23,885 bases of DNA from UBA6770 sp965660875 (GTDB taxonomy: Bacteria; Bacteroidota; Bacteroidia; Flavobacteriales_G; Salibacteraceae), in the NCBI GenBank assembly GCA_965660875.1, contig CBFIBQ010000042.1, positions 1 through 23,885 of the forward strand. The letters run 5' to 3'. The position numbers and the translations under genes were made by a program. The notes beneath the pieces are model-generated. The model searched no databases. It was given only the letters and a program-made list of their open reading frames with translations, and was not told the origin of the DNA. Positions within the stretch are counted from its first letter, which is position 1. Every line of letters begins with the position of its first letter. This document shows, one piece after another, positions 15,723-23,193 of the stretch.

Positions 15723-16409
15723 TTGAAGCGTTTAGGTATTTTATTTATTGCTGTAGTAGCCTTTTATTCTTGCAAGAAGAAAGATGCTGATAAAACAGAA
15801 TATACGATATCCGGCGTGCTTTACGACTTTGATGGTGAAACGCCTGTGGCTGGAAAAATAATTGAGTTGTGGGTAGAATCAGACAGAGGTAGATTTCAAC
15901 ACGAAGACGATATAAATTTTCGCACAACGACTTCAACGGATGGTAATGGAGCATTTGAATTTAAGTATAAAGAGTTACGTAGTGATGAAAACAAGTTGAC
16001 TATAGCCCCTCCAGCATCAGAGACACCTGTGACAGGTGTAATCTTAAAGAACATTCCGGCTAATGAGAACGTACAAAGAGACTTGTGTCTTGGTAGTAAC
16101 ATAAAGGTGAAAATAGTACTCGATATTGAACTTACACCTACTGATTCTCTGTTTATTTATAGGCCAAGTAAAAGTGATACTATTTATACATCAGATAAAG
16201 ATGAAATTATTTATCAATCTACTTGGGATAAAGATTATGAGCATATGGAAGTATATAGTGAGGTTATATATTGGGGTGTAGGAAAACAGCAATTGAATGA
16301 AAAAATAGATAGTTACCTAAGCGGAGACCGCTCAGAAAATACCCTAAGGCATCAAGTTTATGAAGGAATTTCTGGTTGCCCAGAGGTTGTAGAGTTGGTT
16401 GTTAAGTGA
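15723..16409 (+). CDS. Lipoprotein of unknown function, first copy of a tandem pair
   Basis: This 228-residue protein starts at a TTG (15723) and carries a lipoprotein signal, MKRLGILFIAVVAFYSC, with C17 as the likely lipidated residue followed by lysines. The N-terminal half (about residues 25-115) reads like a small beta-sandwich of the carboxypeptidase-regulatory or transthyretin-like kind: EYTISGVLYDFDGETPVAGK, IELWVE, TSTDGNGAFEFKYKEL. This region is over 80 percent identical to the next gene. The C-terminal half, with acidic and aromatic runs, is not similar to that of its paralogue. No enzyme motif is visible. The presence of S/D/E after CKKK does not settle inner versus surface membrane location. 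Function is unknown; it is probably an envelope binding or adhesion protein. Confidence 0.78.
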   Translation: MKRLGILFIAVVAFYSCKKKDADKTEYTISGVLYDFDGETPVAGKIIELWVESDRGRFQHEDDINFRTTTSTDGNGAFEFKYKELRSDENKLTIAPPASETPVTGVILKNIPANENVQRDLCLGSNIKVKIVLDIELTPTDSLFIYRPSKSDTIYTSDKDEIIYQSTWDKDYEHMEVYSEVIYWGVGKQQLNEKIDSYLSGDRSENTLRHQVYEGISGCPEVVELVVK

Positions 16410-16443
16410 TTATTTGACTTAAATACTAATGAAATATACTTTC

Positions 16444-17118
16444 ATGAAGTACCGAATTGTCCTAATTTTCGCAATATTATGGTCCTTCTCCTGCAAGAAA
16501 AAAGATGCCGACAAACAAGAATATACGGTTTCGGGTGTGCTGTACGATTTTGATGGGGAAACACCCGTATCAGAAAAAACTATTGAGTTGTGGGTAGAAT
16601 CCGACCGGAGTAGATTGCAACATAAAGACGATATAAATTTTAGTGCAATGACAGTAACCGACGCTAACGGCGTATTTGAATTTAAGTACAAGGAGTTGCG
16701 CGGTGCTGAAAATAAATTAACAATAGCTCCTCCAGCATCTGAGACTCCAGTGATGGGTGTAATCTTAAAGAATATTCCCGCCAATGAAAATATTGATAGG
16801 GACGTGTGCTTTTGTTCGGAGTATGAGTTAGTCGTAAATGCGAATATTAATGCTTCTAAATCGGATACCATTTTTACCAATTTAAGAAGTGACGTTTTTC
16901 TTGTTTATCCCTTCGACACAGCATTGAAAATATCATGGGACAAATCGTATGGAGTTCATAGTAATGGTTTTTTTTGGGGAATTAATCGAACAGATTATAT
17001 GAGAATGGATTCTCTTTTTTATGCTGGCTTATTTGAATCTGAAGAATTTCAAAAACAATATGTTAAATATGAATATCAAGGATTTCCATACGTTTCATCT
17101 GTTGATATTAGCGAGTAA
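16444..17118 (+). CDS. Lipoprotein of unknown function, second copy of a tandem pair
   Basis: This is a paralogue of the preceding gene, 34 bases downstream. Two ATGs are possible: 16429 and 16444. The second is preferred because it places the lipobox cysteine at residue 17 (MKYRIVLIFAILWSFSC), exactly as in copy 1. The mature N-terminal domain repeats CKKKDAD, then SGVLYDFDGETPV, IELWVESDR, FEFKYKEL, and APPASETPV, with only scattered changes. After KNIPANEN (about residue 115) similarity to copy 1 stops. The C-terminal part has its own cysteines (DVCFCSE) and aromatic residues (FFWGINRTDYMRMDS). DNA identity is also high in the shared part, which suggests a fairly recent duplication or gene conversion followed by replacement or fast change of the C-terminal half. 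Confidence 0.78.
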   Translation: MKYRIVLIFAILWSFSCKKKDADKQEYTVSGVLYDFDGETPVSEKTIELWVESDRSRLQHKDDINFSAMTVTDANGVFEFKYKELRGAENKLTIAPPASETPVMGVILKNIPANENIDRDVCFCSEYELVVNANINASKSDTIFTNLRSDVFLVYPFDTALKISWDKSYGVHSNGFFWGINRTDYMRMDSLFYAGLFESEEFQKQYVKYEYQGFPYVSSVDISE

Positions 17119-17165
17119 TTAACTAAATAAGAATAAATGTAACCGGTTCACCTAGAATTGATACA

Positions 17166-17197
17166 TTGACAATAAACAACATTCTCCTATATATTTG
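17166..17197 (+). promoter_or_regulatory. Candidate promoter for the choice-of-anchor L / OmpA gene
   Basis: TTG (17166-17168), a 21-base spacer and TATATTTG (17190-17197) match the phylum's pattern. The -7 box ends only 4 bases before the GTG start at 17202, implying a leaderless transcript if both are right. Confidence 0.45.
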
Positions 17198-17201
17198 AGG
17201 G

Positions 17202-18422
17202 GTGCGAATTATACCCCTTTTTTTATTTTTAATTATCACTTACTCTGGCATTAGCCAGATGAACGTAACCACGGGAATTAGTCCCACGGCATTGGTTTGG
17301 AAAGACCTTATTGGCCCAAATTCAGGCCTTAAAATCATTAATATCAAGTACAGAGGTGCTCCATTTTCAATCGGTAAATTTGACACGGAGGAATCTGAGC
17401 ATATTGATATTAAAAATGGGATAATTCTCTCAACCGGATATGCGAAAGACGCAGCAGGACCAAATAATGCTGGTGGAGTAGGAGAACCACTTTATCAATT
17501 GGGAGACCGACAGCTATCGCGTCTGGCTAATAATGCCACTTTTGATGCGTGCATTTTGGAATTTGATTTTGTTCCTAGATTCAACCGAATTGAATTTGAA
17601 TTTGTATTTGCTTCGGAGGAATATCCGGAGTTCATTAATAAGGGAGTGAATGATGTATTTGGCTTTTTTCTGAGCGAGAAAGGCAAAAAAGGAATCACTA
17701 ATTTGGCAGTTATTCCAGGGACAAACGAAGCAGTTTCAGTAGATAATATCAATCACAAAAAGAATGCTGACTATTTTATCAAAAATGAAATATGGAATCC
17801 AAATAGTCCAAAAATTATCGAAGGAAATCATGTGGTAAATGAGTTCGCCTATAATTTTCAATTTGATGGACTTACACACTGGTTAACCGCTGCCGCAGAC
17901 GTGACGCCGAATGTAGCTTACCACTTAAAAATTGCCATTGCAGATGCTGGAGATGGAGTTTTTGATTCGGCCGTTTTTCTAAAAAGCAATTCTTTTCATG
18001 CAGAAGAGAAAAAGGAATCTCCAGAAATTACAGATGATCTTAAATCGTTGTTCGAAAATGAAGTAGTTTCTAAGAGAGGCGATTCGGTTGTTTTGGAACT
18101 GCATTTAAATTTTGAAACCGATGTTGATTCGGTTACGGATGCAAATGATTTGCTTCAGCTAATTCAAATCTCAAATTTGTTGGTTGCTAATCAAGATATT
18201 AAGGTGAAGATAGAAGGTCACACCGATAACCAAGGTGAAATGGAATACAACATTGACTTATCCGAACGGCGCTCAAAATGGGTGTCGAATTGGCTGTCTA
18301 ATCACAGTATCGACACAGGTCGATTGGCTTCTAAAGGATATGGCCCTCTGATTCCTGTAGCATCAAATGAAACAGATGTCGGGCGAAAGAAGAATAGGCG
18401 TGTAGAGTTTGTGTTTTACTAG
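17202..18422 (+). CDS. Secreted choice-of-anchor L domain protein fused to an OmpA C-terminal domain
   Basis: The 406-residue protein begins with a signal peptide (MRIIPLFLFLIITYSGISQ) from a GTG at 17202. Residues about 25-265 form a choice-of-anchor L domain: GIILSTGYAKDAAGPN, the hallmark FVFASEEYPEF (134-144), DVFGFFLSE, NAVSVDNINH-like AVSVDNINHKKN, and the closing LKIAIADAGDGVFDSAVFL. Residues about 295-406 form an OmpA-like peptidoglycan-binding domain with EGHTDNQG (338-345), LSERRSKWV and NRRVEF (399-403). The architecture suggests an envelope protein tethered to peptidoglycan, with the anchor-L domain facing outward or acting in the periplasm. Choice-of-anchor L domains are common in large Bacteroidota surface proteins ending in a secretion or sortase-like tail; an OmpA tail in its place is unusual. 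The role is unknown. Confidence 0.86.
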   Translation: MRIIPLFLFLIITYSGISQMNVTTGISPTALVWKDLIGPNSGLKIINIKYRGAPFSIGKFDTEESEHIDIKNGIILSTGYAKDAAGPNNAGGVGEPLYQLGDRQLSRLANNATFDACILEFDFVPRFNRIEFEFVFASEEYPEFINKGVNDVFGFFLSEKGKKGITNLAVIPGTNEAVSVDNINHKKNADYFIKNEIWNPNSPKIIEGNHVVNEFAYNFQFDGLTHWLTAAADVTPNVAYHLKIAIADAGDGVFDSAVFLKSNSFHAEEKKESPEITDDLKSLFENEVVSKRGDSVVLELHLNFETDVDSVTDANDLLQLIQISNLLVANQDIKVKIEGHTDNQGEMEYNIDLSERRSKWVSNWLSNHSIDTGRLASKGYGPLIPVASNETDVGRKKNRRVEFVFY

Positions 18423-18443
18423 GATTTAAAGTTTCTAAATCCT
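18421..18443 (+). terminator. Weak hairpin at the end of the anchor-L/OmpA gene
   Basis: AGGATTTA (18421-18428) pairs perfectly with TAAATCCT (18436-18443) around a 7-base loop, overlapping the TAG stop. Only TTT follows, so it is a weak terminator or an mRNA end-stabilising hairpin. The remaining sequence up to recA (18444-18562) is A/T-rich; TTATTTG near 18529 is an imperfect -7-like box. Confidence 0.4.
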
Positions 18444-18562
18444 TTATAAGTTCTACGAAAGGTGTACCGTTTAAGCCTTCAAAATTTTTAATTTCACAAC
18501 GTAAAAAGGTTACGGTCAGCCATCGTTTATTTGCCTTTTATTAAATTAGAAAACAAGATATT

Positions 18563-19555
18563 ATGTCAAAAGACGCAAAAGAAAAAGCACTCAAGCTAAC
18601 ATTAGATAAACTCGATAAAATGTACGGAAAAGGTTCCGTAATGAAATTAGGTGATGATGCAGTAGAAAAAGTGGATGTAATTCCCTCTGGCTCTATTACA
18701 TTGGATGCGGCATTAGGAATTAATGGGTATCCAAAAGGCAGAATCGTTGAAATTTACGGACCAGAATCTTCTGGTAAAACCACCTTGGCTATTCATGCTA
18801 TAGCGGAAGCTCAGAAGCAAGGGGGAATTGCGGCAATAGTTGATGCAGAGCATGCTTTCGATCGTTTTTACGCAGAAAGTCTTGGCGTAGATACTGAGAA
18901 TTTATTGATTGCGCAGCCAGATAATGGTGAGCAAGGATTGGAAATTGCGGATAACCTCATTCGTTCAGGAGCAATTGATTTATTGGTAATAGATTCAGTG
19001 GCGGCACTTACACCAAGAGCGGAGATCGAAGGGGAGATGGGCGATTCTATGATGGGACTGCATGCTCGATTGATGTCACAAGCGCTAAGAAAGCTTACAG
19101 GTACTATTCACAAAACGAATTGCTGCTGCATTTTCATCAATCAGTTGAGGGATAAAATTGGTGTAATGTTCGGAAACCCAGAAACAACTACCGGTGGTAA
19201 TGCGCTGAAATTTTATTCTTCTGTGCGTTTGGATATCAGAAGATCAACACAAATAAAAGCGGGCGATGAGGTTATTGGTAACCGTACCCGAGTTAAAGTG
19301 GTGAAAAATAAAGTTGCTCCACCATTCCGTAAAGCCGAATTCGATATCATGTACGGTGCTGGCATTTCTAGAACTGGAGAATTGTTGGATTTAGCGGTAG
19401 AGCATGATGTAGTAAAAAAGTCGGGCTCTTGGTTCAGTTACGGTGATACGAAGCTTGGCCAGGGTAGGGATGCAGTGAAAGAACTCATGGGAGATAATCC
19501 AGAACTGGCAGAGGAAATCGAAGCACAATTAAAAGAGAAAATGGCCGCTGAGTAA
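18563..19555 (+). CDS. recA: Recombinase RecA
   Basis: RecA forms an ATP-dependent filament on single-stranded DNA for homologous recombination and triggers LexA-type autocleavage where present. This 330-residue protein is slightly short but complete. Walker A GPESSGKT is at 66-73, the DAEHAFD loop at 94-100, Walker B LLVIDSVAAL around 140-150, the L1 region EIEGEMGDSMMGLHARLMSQALR, and the L2 region FINQLRDKIGVMFGNPETTTGGNALKFYSS. DAEHAFDRFYAESLG is of Bacteroidota type. The ATG at 18563 is the family start. No LexA box was recognised upstream. A strong hairpin follows the gene. Confidence 0.98.
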   Translation: MSKDAKEKALKLTLDKLDKMYGKGSVMKLGDDAVEKVDVIPSGSITLDAALGINGYPKGRIVEIYGPESSGKTTLAIHAIAEAQKQGGIAAIVDAEHAFDRFYAESLGVDTENLLIAQPDNGEQGLEIADNLIRSGAIDLLVIDSVAALTPRAEIEGEMGDSMMGLHARLMSQALRKLTGTIHKTNCCCIFINQLRDKIGVMFGNPETTTGGNALKFYSSVRLDIRRSTQIKAGDEVIGNRTRVKVVKNKVAPPFRKAEFDIMYGAGISRTGELLDLAVEHDVVKKSGSWFSYGDTKLGQGRDAVKELMGDNPELAEEIEAQLKEKMAAE

Positions 19556-19583
19556 TTTTTATCGTCACTTTAGTGAAGGCTTA

Positions 19584-19591
19584 TAAATTTG
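19584..19591 (+). promoter_or_regulatory. Possible -7 box upstream of the recA-distal hairpin
   Basis: TAAATTTG matches TAnnTTTG exactly. It lies between the recA stop and the hairpin at 19593-19625, so a transcript for the TPR gene started here would begin inside that hairpin. No TTG at normal spacing is seen; this may be chance in A/T-rich DNA. Confidence 0.25.
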
Positions 19592-19592
19592 T

Positions 19593-19629
19593 AATCCCTT
19601 TAGAGTGTCATTCTCTAAAGGGATTTTTT
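19593..19629 (+). terminator. recA intrinsic terminator
   Basis: A 13-bp perfect stem, AATCCCTTTAGAG (19593-19605) with CTCTAAAGGGATT (19613-19625), has a 7-base loop TGTCATT and runs into TTTTTT (19624-19629). This is a strong rho-independent terminator 38 bases after the recA stop and only 14 bases before the next gene. Confidence 0.92.
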
Positions 19630-19643
19630 ATTGAAAAACTATT

Positions 19644-20642
19644 ATGAGGTATCTTATATTACTGCTGGTCGTTATTGCCGTGAGTTGCGGAGATAAAAAA
19701 ACAACTCAATCAAACGAACCTGCAGCGCAAATTGAGTACGAAACAAAGTATGACAGTATAAATGATTTACTTAAGCAGGAACCTAATAACCCTGCTTTTT
19801 ACGATTACCGTTCCAGTTTACGTGTAAAAGATAAAGAATACGAGTTAGCCCTAGGTGACTTGAATAGAGCCATTGCACTCGATTCGCTCAACGATAAATG
19901 GTATATCCGAAAGGCTGATTTATTATTTGATTTGGAGCGTTTTAAAGAGTCTAAAGACGTATTGGATAATGCCATTTTTAAAGCTCCAGGCTCCATTCCT
20001 ATAATGCTTAGTAAGTCGGAAATGTATCTGATTACTGGTGACTTGCAGAACTGTATTACTTGGGCCAATGCAGCACTATCGTTTGATGTGTATAATGCTC
20101 AAGCCTACTTTTTAAAAGGCATGGCGCATAAATATGAAAGAGATACGGTGAAAGCTGTAACGAGTTTTCAAACTGCAGTCGAACAGGATATGAATCACTA
20201 CGAAGCCTATATGCAATTGGCAAATTTATATGCTCTAGAGTTACATGAACTGGCCCCGTCGTATTATAATAATGCCATACGAATCGATTCCGTTAGCATA
20301 GAGGCCTTTTATGGAAGAGGGTTGTACTATCAAAATACCAATCAGCCGGATAAGGCTATTGCTGATTATCAAAAAATTCTAGAGTTGGATTCGAACTATG
20401 CAGAGGCGTATTATAATATGGGCTACGTAAAGTTGTTGTTGCTCGAACAAAAGGATACTGCAGAGGTATTGTTTAACAAGGCTTTTTCAGTAAGAGCAAA
20501 TTACTTTGATGCCTTGTACATGCTGGGTTATGCCATGGAATTAAATGGTCGACCTAAAGATGCCGCCAAAACCTACCGAAAAGTCCTAGAAGAAGTTCCG
20601 GACCACTTACTAGCTGCAAAAGGATTAAACCGGGTTATGTAA
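19644..20642 (+). CDS. Tetratricopeptide-repeat lipoprotein
   Basis: This 332-residue lipoprotein has the signal MRYLILLLVVIAVSC (lipidated C15). After it lie about eight tetratricopeptide repeats from residue 45 to the end, seen from repeated patterns such as ALGDLNRAIALDSLNDKWYIRKADLLF, AQAYFLKGMAHKYERDTVKAVTSFQTAVEQD, AIADYQKILELDSNYAEAYYNMGYV and AKTYRKVLEEVPDHLLAAKGL. TPR arrays bind protein partners, so it is likely an envelope scaffold. The ATG at 19644 lies 14 bases after the recA terminator. It is followed after 6 bases by the GT-C glycosyltransferase, so the two are probably co-transcribed. Confidence 0.9.
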   Translation: MRYLILLLVVIAVSCGDKKTTQSNEPAAQIEYETKYDSINDLLKQEPNNPAFYDYRSSLRVKDKEYELALGDLNRAIALDSLNDKWYIRKADLLFDLERFKESKDVLDNAIFKAPGSIPIMLSKSEMYLITGDLQNCITWANAALSFDVYNAQAYFLKGMAHKYERDTVKAVTSFQTAVEQDMNHYEAYMQLANLYALELHELAPSYYNNAIRIDSVSIEAFYGRGLYYQNTNQPDKAIADYQKILELDSNYAEAYYNMGYVKLLLLEQKDTAEVLFNKAFSVRANYFDALYMLGYAMELNGRPKDAAKTYRKVLEEVPDHLLAAKGLNRVM

Positions 20643-20648
20643 TTGTAG

Positions 20649-22487
20649 TTGGAAGAAACTGAACATATCGGTTTAGGCAATTCACAAGGACTATCCAAGT
20701 GGTTCAACTTGGAGTCCATTCTTGCTTTTTTATTTTCAGTGGTCACCATTCTAATCGTAGTGCTTCCCTTAGCTCAAATTGCCAGTTTTGATCTGCGTAT
20801 TGCTGATGCGTTTAATACGGATGAAGTGGAGTTTCTTACTCCCATGTTTAGTGCATTTCAACGGGGTGATTTTGATATAGGAAGGTACGATTACGGTTTA
20901 CTTTACTACAATATAGGACTCTGTTTCTTTTACATTTTTGATGTGTTTTCGCCATTAACGGAAGAGACCGGTATTCTGATCATGCGTTTGCTTTCGGGTG
21001 TTTTTTTAGTGCTAAATGCTTATGTAGTAAAATTAATTTACAAGGATTTGTTCCATAAAAACAGCCTATTGGTTTTTGTTTTGTGTTTACTCGGAAGCCA
21101 AACCATGTTGAACTATGGCAGTATGGTTCACCCCGATTTAGCACAGGTTTTTTTTATTAGCTTAGGATTATTAGCTGCCATTCGGTTTTTTAATAACTCT
21201 GATATTCGATATTTATTGGCAGCAGGAGTATTAGCGGGATTGGCTTTTGCCACCAAATTTGTGGGTATTGCATTGCTTCCGGTTTTGCTGGTGTTGGCTG
21301 TCTATAAGCTCAAAACAATCGACGATAGGCTAAAACAATATGCGCATTTAATCACTATAGTGTTGGGTGCTTTTTTTGTGGTCATTTGTTATCCTGACTT
21401 TGTAAAACCGTACTTAACTGGAGACCCTAATCTAGTTTCAGATGTGTTGTTACTATTTCAAGGAGTGCATTACTTTTCGATAATTGCTGTTTTATTTGCT
21501 CTGATTGCTTTGTATGTCCGTTTTACAGTACGGTTTAATTGGACTCCAATGGTGGTACATTTTTTATCCAGATCTTACTGTATTGGTTTCGCATTTTGCA
21601 CAGGATTTGCCATTGGTTCCCCACAATCCATCAAAGGGTTTCAGTTCCTAAATGGATTGATTTATGTTGCTGGTTTACATAAAGATGGGCATTGGTTTCG
21701 AAACGATTCGGGAATATGGGGTTGGCTATCGGTATTAACAAATGGAGAGGTACTGCATTGGTCTATTGTCTGCGCAGGTACTTTAGGGTTGTTAGTTTTT
21801 ATGTTCAAAGCGATTTTATTAAAATTCAAGGAGTTCAGAGGAGCAGTGTTTATTCCATTTGCTTGGGTGCTGGTATTTTGTGTAGTAGTGATTTTTAGGG
21901 TAAAATCGCATTTTAACCATTACTTGATACCTATACTGCCTGTTATTCTACTTTATGCCGCTTATGCTGTAAATGTTTTGTTGGACCACGCAGCTGAATT
22001 TCTAAAAGAAAAAAAGGCACGCTTGTACTTATCCTTGATTTTCAGTTTTTGTGTAGCAGTGGTTTTGTTTTTTCAAGCCTTTAAATACAAAAACACCAGA
22101 GTATTAAACTATGTAAATTCGCCTGAATTAGCAGCCGGCTTATGGATTCAGAGCAATTTAAATAGCCCTGCTTCATTCATCGCCGACAAATATGTGTACA
22201 TACCAAAAAACATAAATCATCAATATCAAACCTATTGGGGCTTAACTAGGGCCTTATTAAGAGAAAGCGATTCGGAGTACCTGATAATTAACGAGCACAT
22301 ATATCAATGGTTTATCGATATTGATCGCTTGGATGCTTATTTATACGGTAAGTCTTTATTTAAAGAGCGCTATGAACTCTATGGCGAACTTATTGAAAAC
22401 AGACACAAAGAATATGGTTTAGAAGCGGACTTTGGTCGAGTTAAGCTGTATAAAAAAAGGCCGCCAAATGGCGACCTTTCAAAATAA
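20649..22487 (+). CDS. GT-C family membrane glycosyltransferase (PMT_2/GT39-like)
   Basis: This is a 612-residue polytopic protein with about a dozen hydrophobic helices. The first loop after helix 1 contains DAFNTDEVEFLTPMFSAFQRGDFDIGRYDYGLLYYNIG, which fits the GT-C acidic (DE) motif; a further loop carries MVHPDLAQVFF. A soluble C-terminal region begins near residue 495 (WIQSNLNSPASFIADKYVYIP). The enzyme probably moves a sugar from a polyprenyl-phosphate carrier onto an envelope acceptor. It is a different subtype from the ArnT-like protein at 5665-7317. The start is a TTG at 20649; the next Met lies past the first helix. The last codons (RPPNGDLSK) also encode the terminator of the opposite-strand rplT operon. 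Confidence 0.87.
   Translation: MEETEHIGLGNSQGLSKWFNLESILAFLFSVVTILIVVLPLAQIASFDLRIADAFNTDEVEFLTPMFSAFQRGDFDIGRYDYGLLYYNIGLCFFYIFDVFSPLTEETGILIMRLLSGVFLVLNAYVVKLIYKDLFHKNSLLVFVLCLLGSQTMLNYGSMVHPDLAQVFFISLGLLAAIRFFNNSDIRYLLAAGVLAGLAFATKFVGIALLPVLLVLAVYKLKTIDDRLKQYAHLITIVLGAFFVVICYPDFVKPYLTGDPNLVSDVLLLFQGVHYFSIIAVLFALIALYVRFTVRFNWTPMVVHFLSRSYCIGFAFCTGFAIGSPQSIKGFQFLNGLIYVAGLHKDGHWFRNDSGIWGWLSVLTNGEVLHWSIVCAGTLGLLVFMFKAILLKFKEFRGAVFIPFAWVLVFCVVVIFRVKSHFNHYLIPILPVILLYAAYAVNVLLDHAAEFLKEKKARLYLSLIFSFCVAVVLFFQAFKYKNTRVLNYVNSPELAAGLWIQSNLNSPASFIADKYVYIPKNINHQYQTYWGLTRALLRESDSEYLIINEHIYQWFIDIDRLDAYLYGKSLFKERYELYGELIENRHKEYGLEADFGRVKLYKKRPPNGDLSK
22452..22479 (-). terminator. Terminator of the thrS-infC-rpmI-rplT operon, inside the 3' coding end of the convergent gene
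   Basis: On the minus strand the RNA can form a 10-bp stem around a 4-base loop: the complement of 22475-22479, 22474 and 22470-22473 pairs with that of 22462-22465, 22461 and 22456-22460. One pair is a U-G wobble on the minus strand but a C/A mismatch on the plus strand. A run of seven T follows (the A-run at 22452-22458). It therefore works for the minus strand, 38 bases after the rplT stop at 22518. Confidence 0.85.
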
Positions 22488-22517
22488 TTCCTTGTATTTA
22501 TTTGTGTTATAGTTAGA

Positions 22518-22862
22518 CTATTTCACTTTGTCAACCACAGCTTTGAAAGCTTCTGGATGATTCATAGCTAAATCGGCTAGAACTTTACGGTTCAAGTCGA
22601 TGTTCGCTGCGTTTACTTTACCCATAAATTGAGAATACGACATTCCGTTCACTCGAGCTCCCGCGTTGATACGCGTAATCCAAAGTGATCTAAAATTACG
22701 TTTCTTCTGACGTCTGTCTCTGTAAGCATATACTAACCCTTTTTCAACGGCGTTTTTTGCAACGGTCCAAACATTTTTTCTACGACCAAAGTATCCTTTG
22801 GCCATCTTCATCACTTTTTTGCGTCTTGCTCGTGATGCTACTGAATTTACTGATCTAGGCAT
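22518..22862 (-). CDS. rplT: 50S ribosomal protein L20
   Basis: The protein is L20 of the large ribosomal subunit, 114 residues, binding 23S rRNA early in assembly. The family features are all present: MPRSVNSVASRARRKKVMKMAKGYFGRRKN, then YAYRDRRQKKRNFRSLWITRINA, and LADLAMNHPEAFKAVV near the end. In other bacteria L20 represses its own operon by binding the mRNA. It is last of the thrS-infC-rpmI-rplT run, 93 bases after rpmI. The gap holds a weak AGCTT/AAGCT hairpin (22889-22905), not enough to call an L20-binding leader. A terminator follows at 22452-22479. Confidence 0.98.
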   Translation of the reverse strand: MPRSVNSVASRARRKKVMKMAKGYFGRRKNVWTVAKNAVEKGLVYAYRDRRQKKRNFRSLWITRINAGARVNGMSYSQFMGKVNAANIDLNRKVLADLAMNHPEAFKAVVDKVK

Positions 22863-22955
22863 AATTTACATTTTTTTGAGTGGCAGTGAGCTTCTATTTC
22901 AAGCTGCTTAGTTACTGATACCCGGGTTAAAACAATAAACCAAAAATTAATCTGA

Positions 22956-23153
22956 TTACTTAAGGACGAGTTGTTGTAAAATATTTTTCTCGTCTGATTT
23001 GTGAACCAATCCAGTTTGCGTAAGATTACGCTTCTGTTTTGTTTCTTTCTTTGTAAGGATGTGGCTTTTAAAAGCGTGTTTCCTTTTGATTTTACCAGAG
23101 CCTGTAAGCTTAAATCGCTTTTTAGCACTGGATTTTGTTTTCATCTTTGGCAT
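22956..23153 (-). CDS. rpmI: 50S ribosomal protein L35
   Basis: The protein is L35 of the large ribosomal subunit, 65 residues and very basic. It has the family signature MPKMKTKSSAKKRFKLTGSGKIKRKHAFKSHIL followed by KKETKQKRNL. Length is normal. It is the third gene of the thrS-infC-rpmI-rplT run, 40 bases after infC. A longer frame covering part of it at 22847-23128 is a shadow with no ribosomal similarity. Confidence 0.98.
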   Translation of the reverse strand: MPKMKTKSSAKKRFKLTGSGKIKRKHAFKSHILTKKETKQKRNLTQTGLVHKSDEKNILQQLVLK

Positions 23154-23193
23154 TTCTCTGCTTTTTTCTGATTAAACAATATATATAAGGGAA

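Noticed and set aside
15698..15725. TACATTTTG just before the first lipoprotein as a -7 box
   Set aside because: It has three bases between TA and TTTG, and the TTTG includes the start codon, so transcription would begin after it.
22863..22955. L20-binding autoregulatory leader before rplT
   Set aside because: Only a 5-bp AGCTT/AAGCT hairpin with an overlapping GCAG/CTGC alternative is seen; too weak to call a known leader.
22847..23128. 93-residue minus-strand frame overlapping rpmI and the gap to rplT
   Set aside because: Out of frame with rpmI, which is clearly real, and without any family resemblance.
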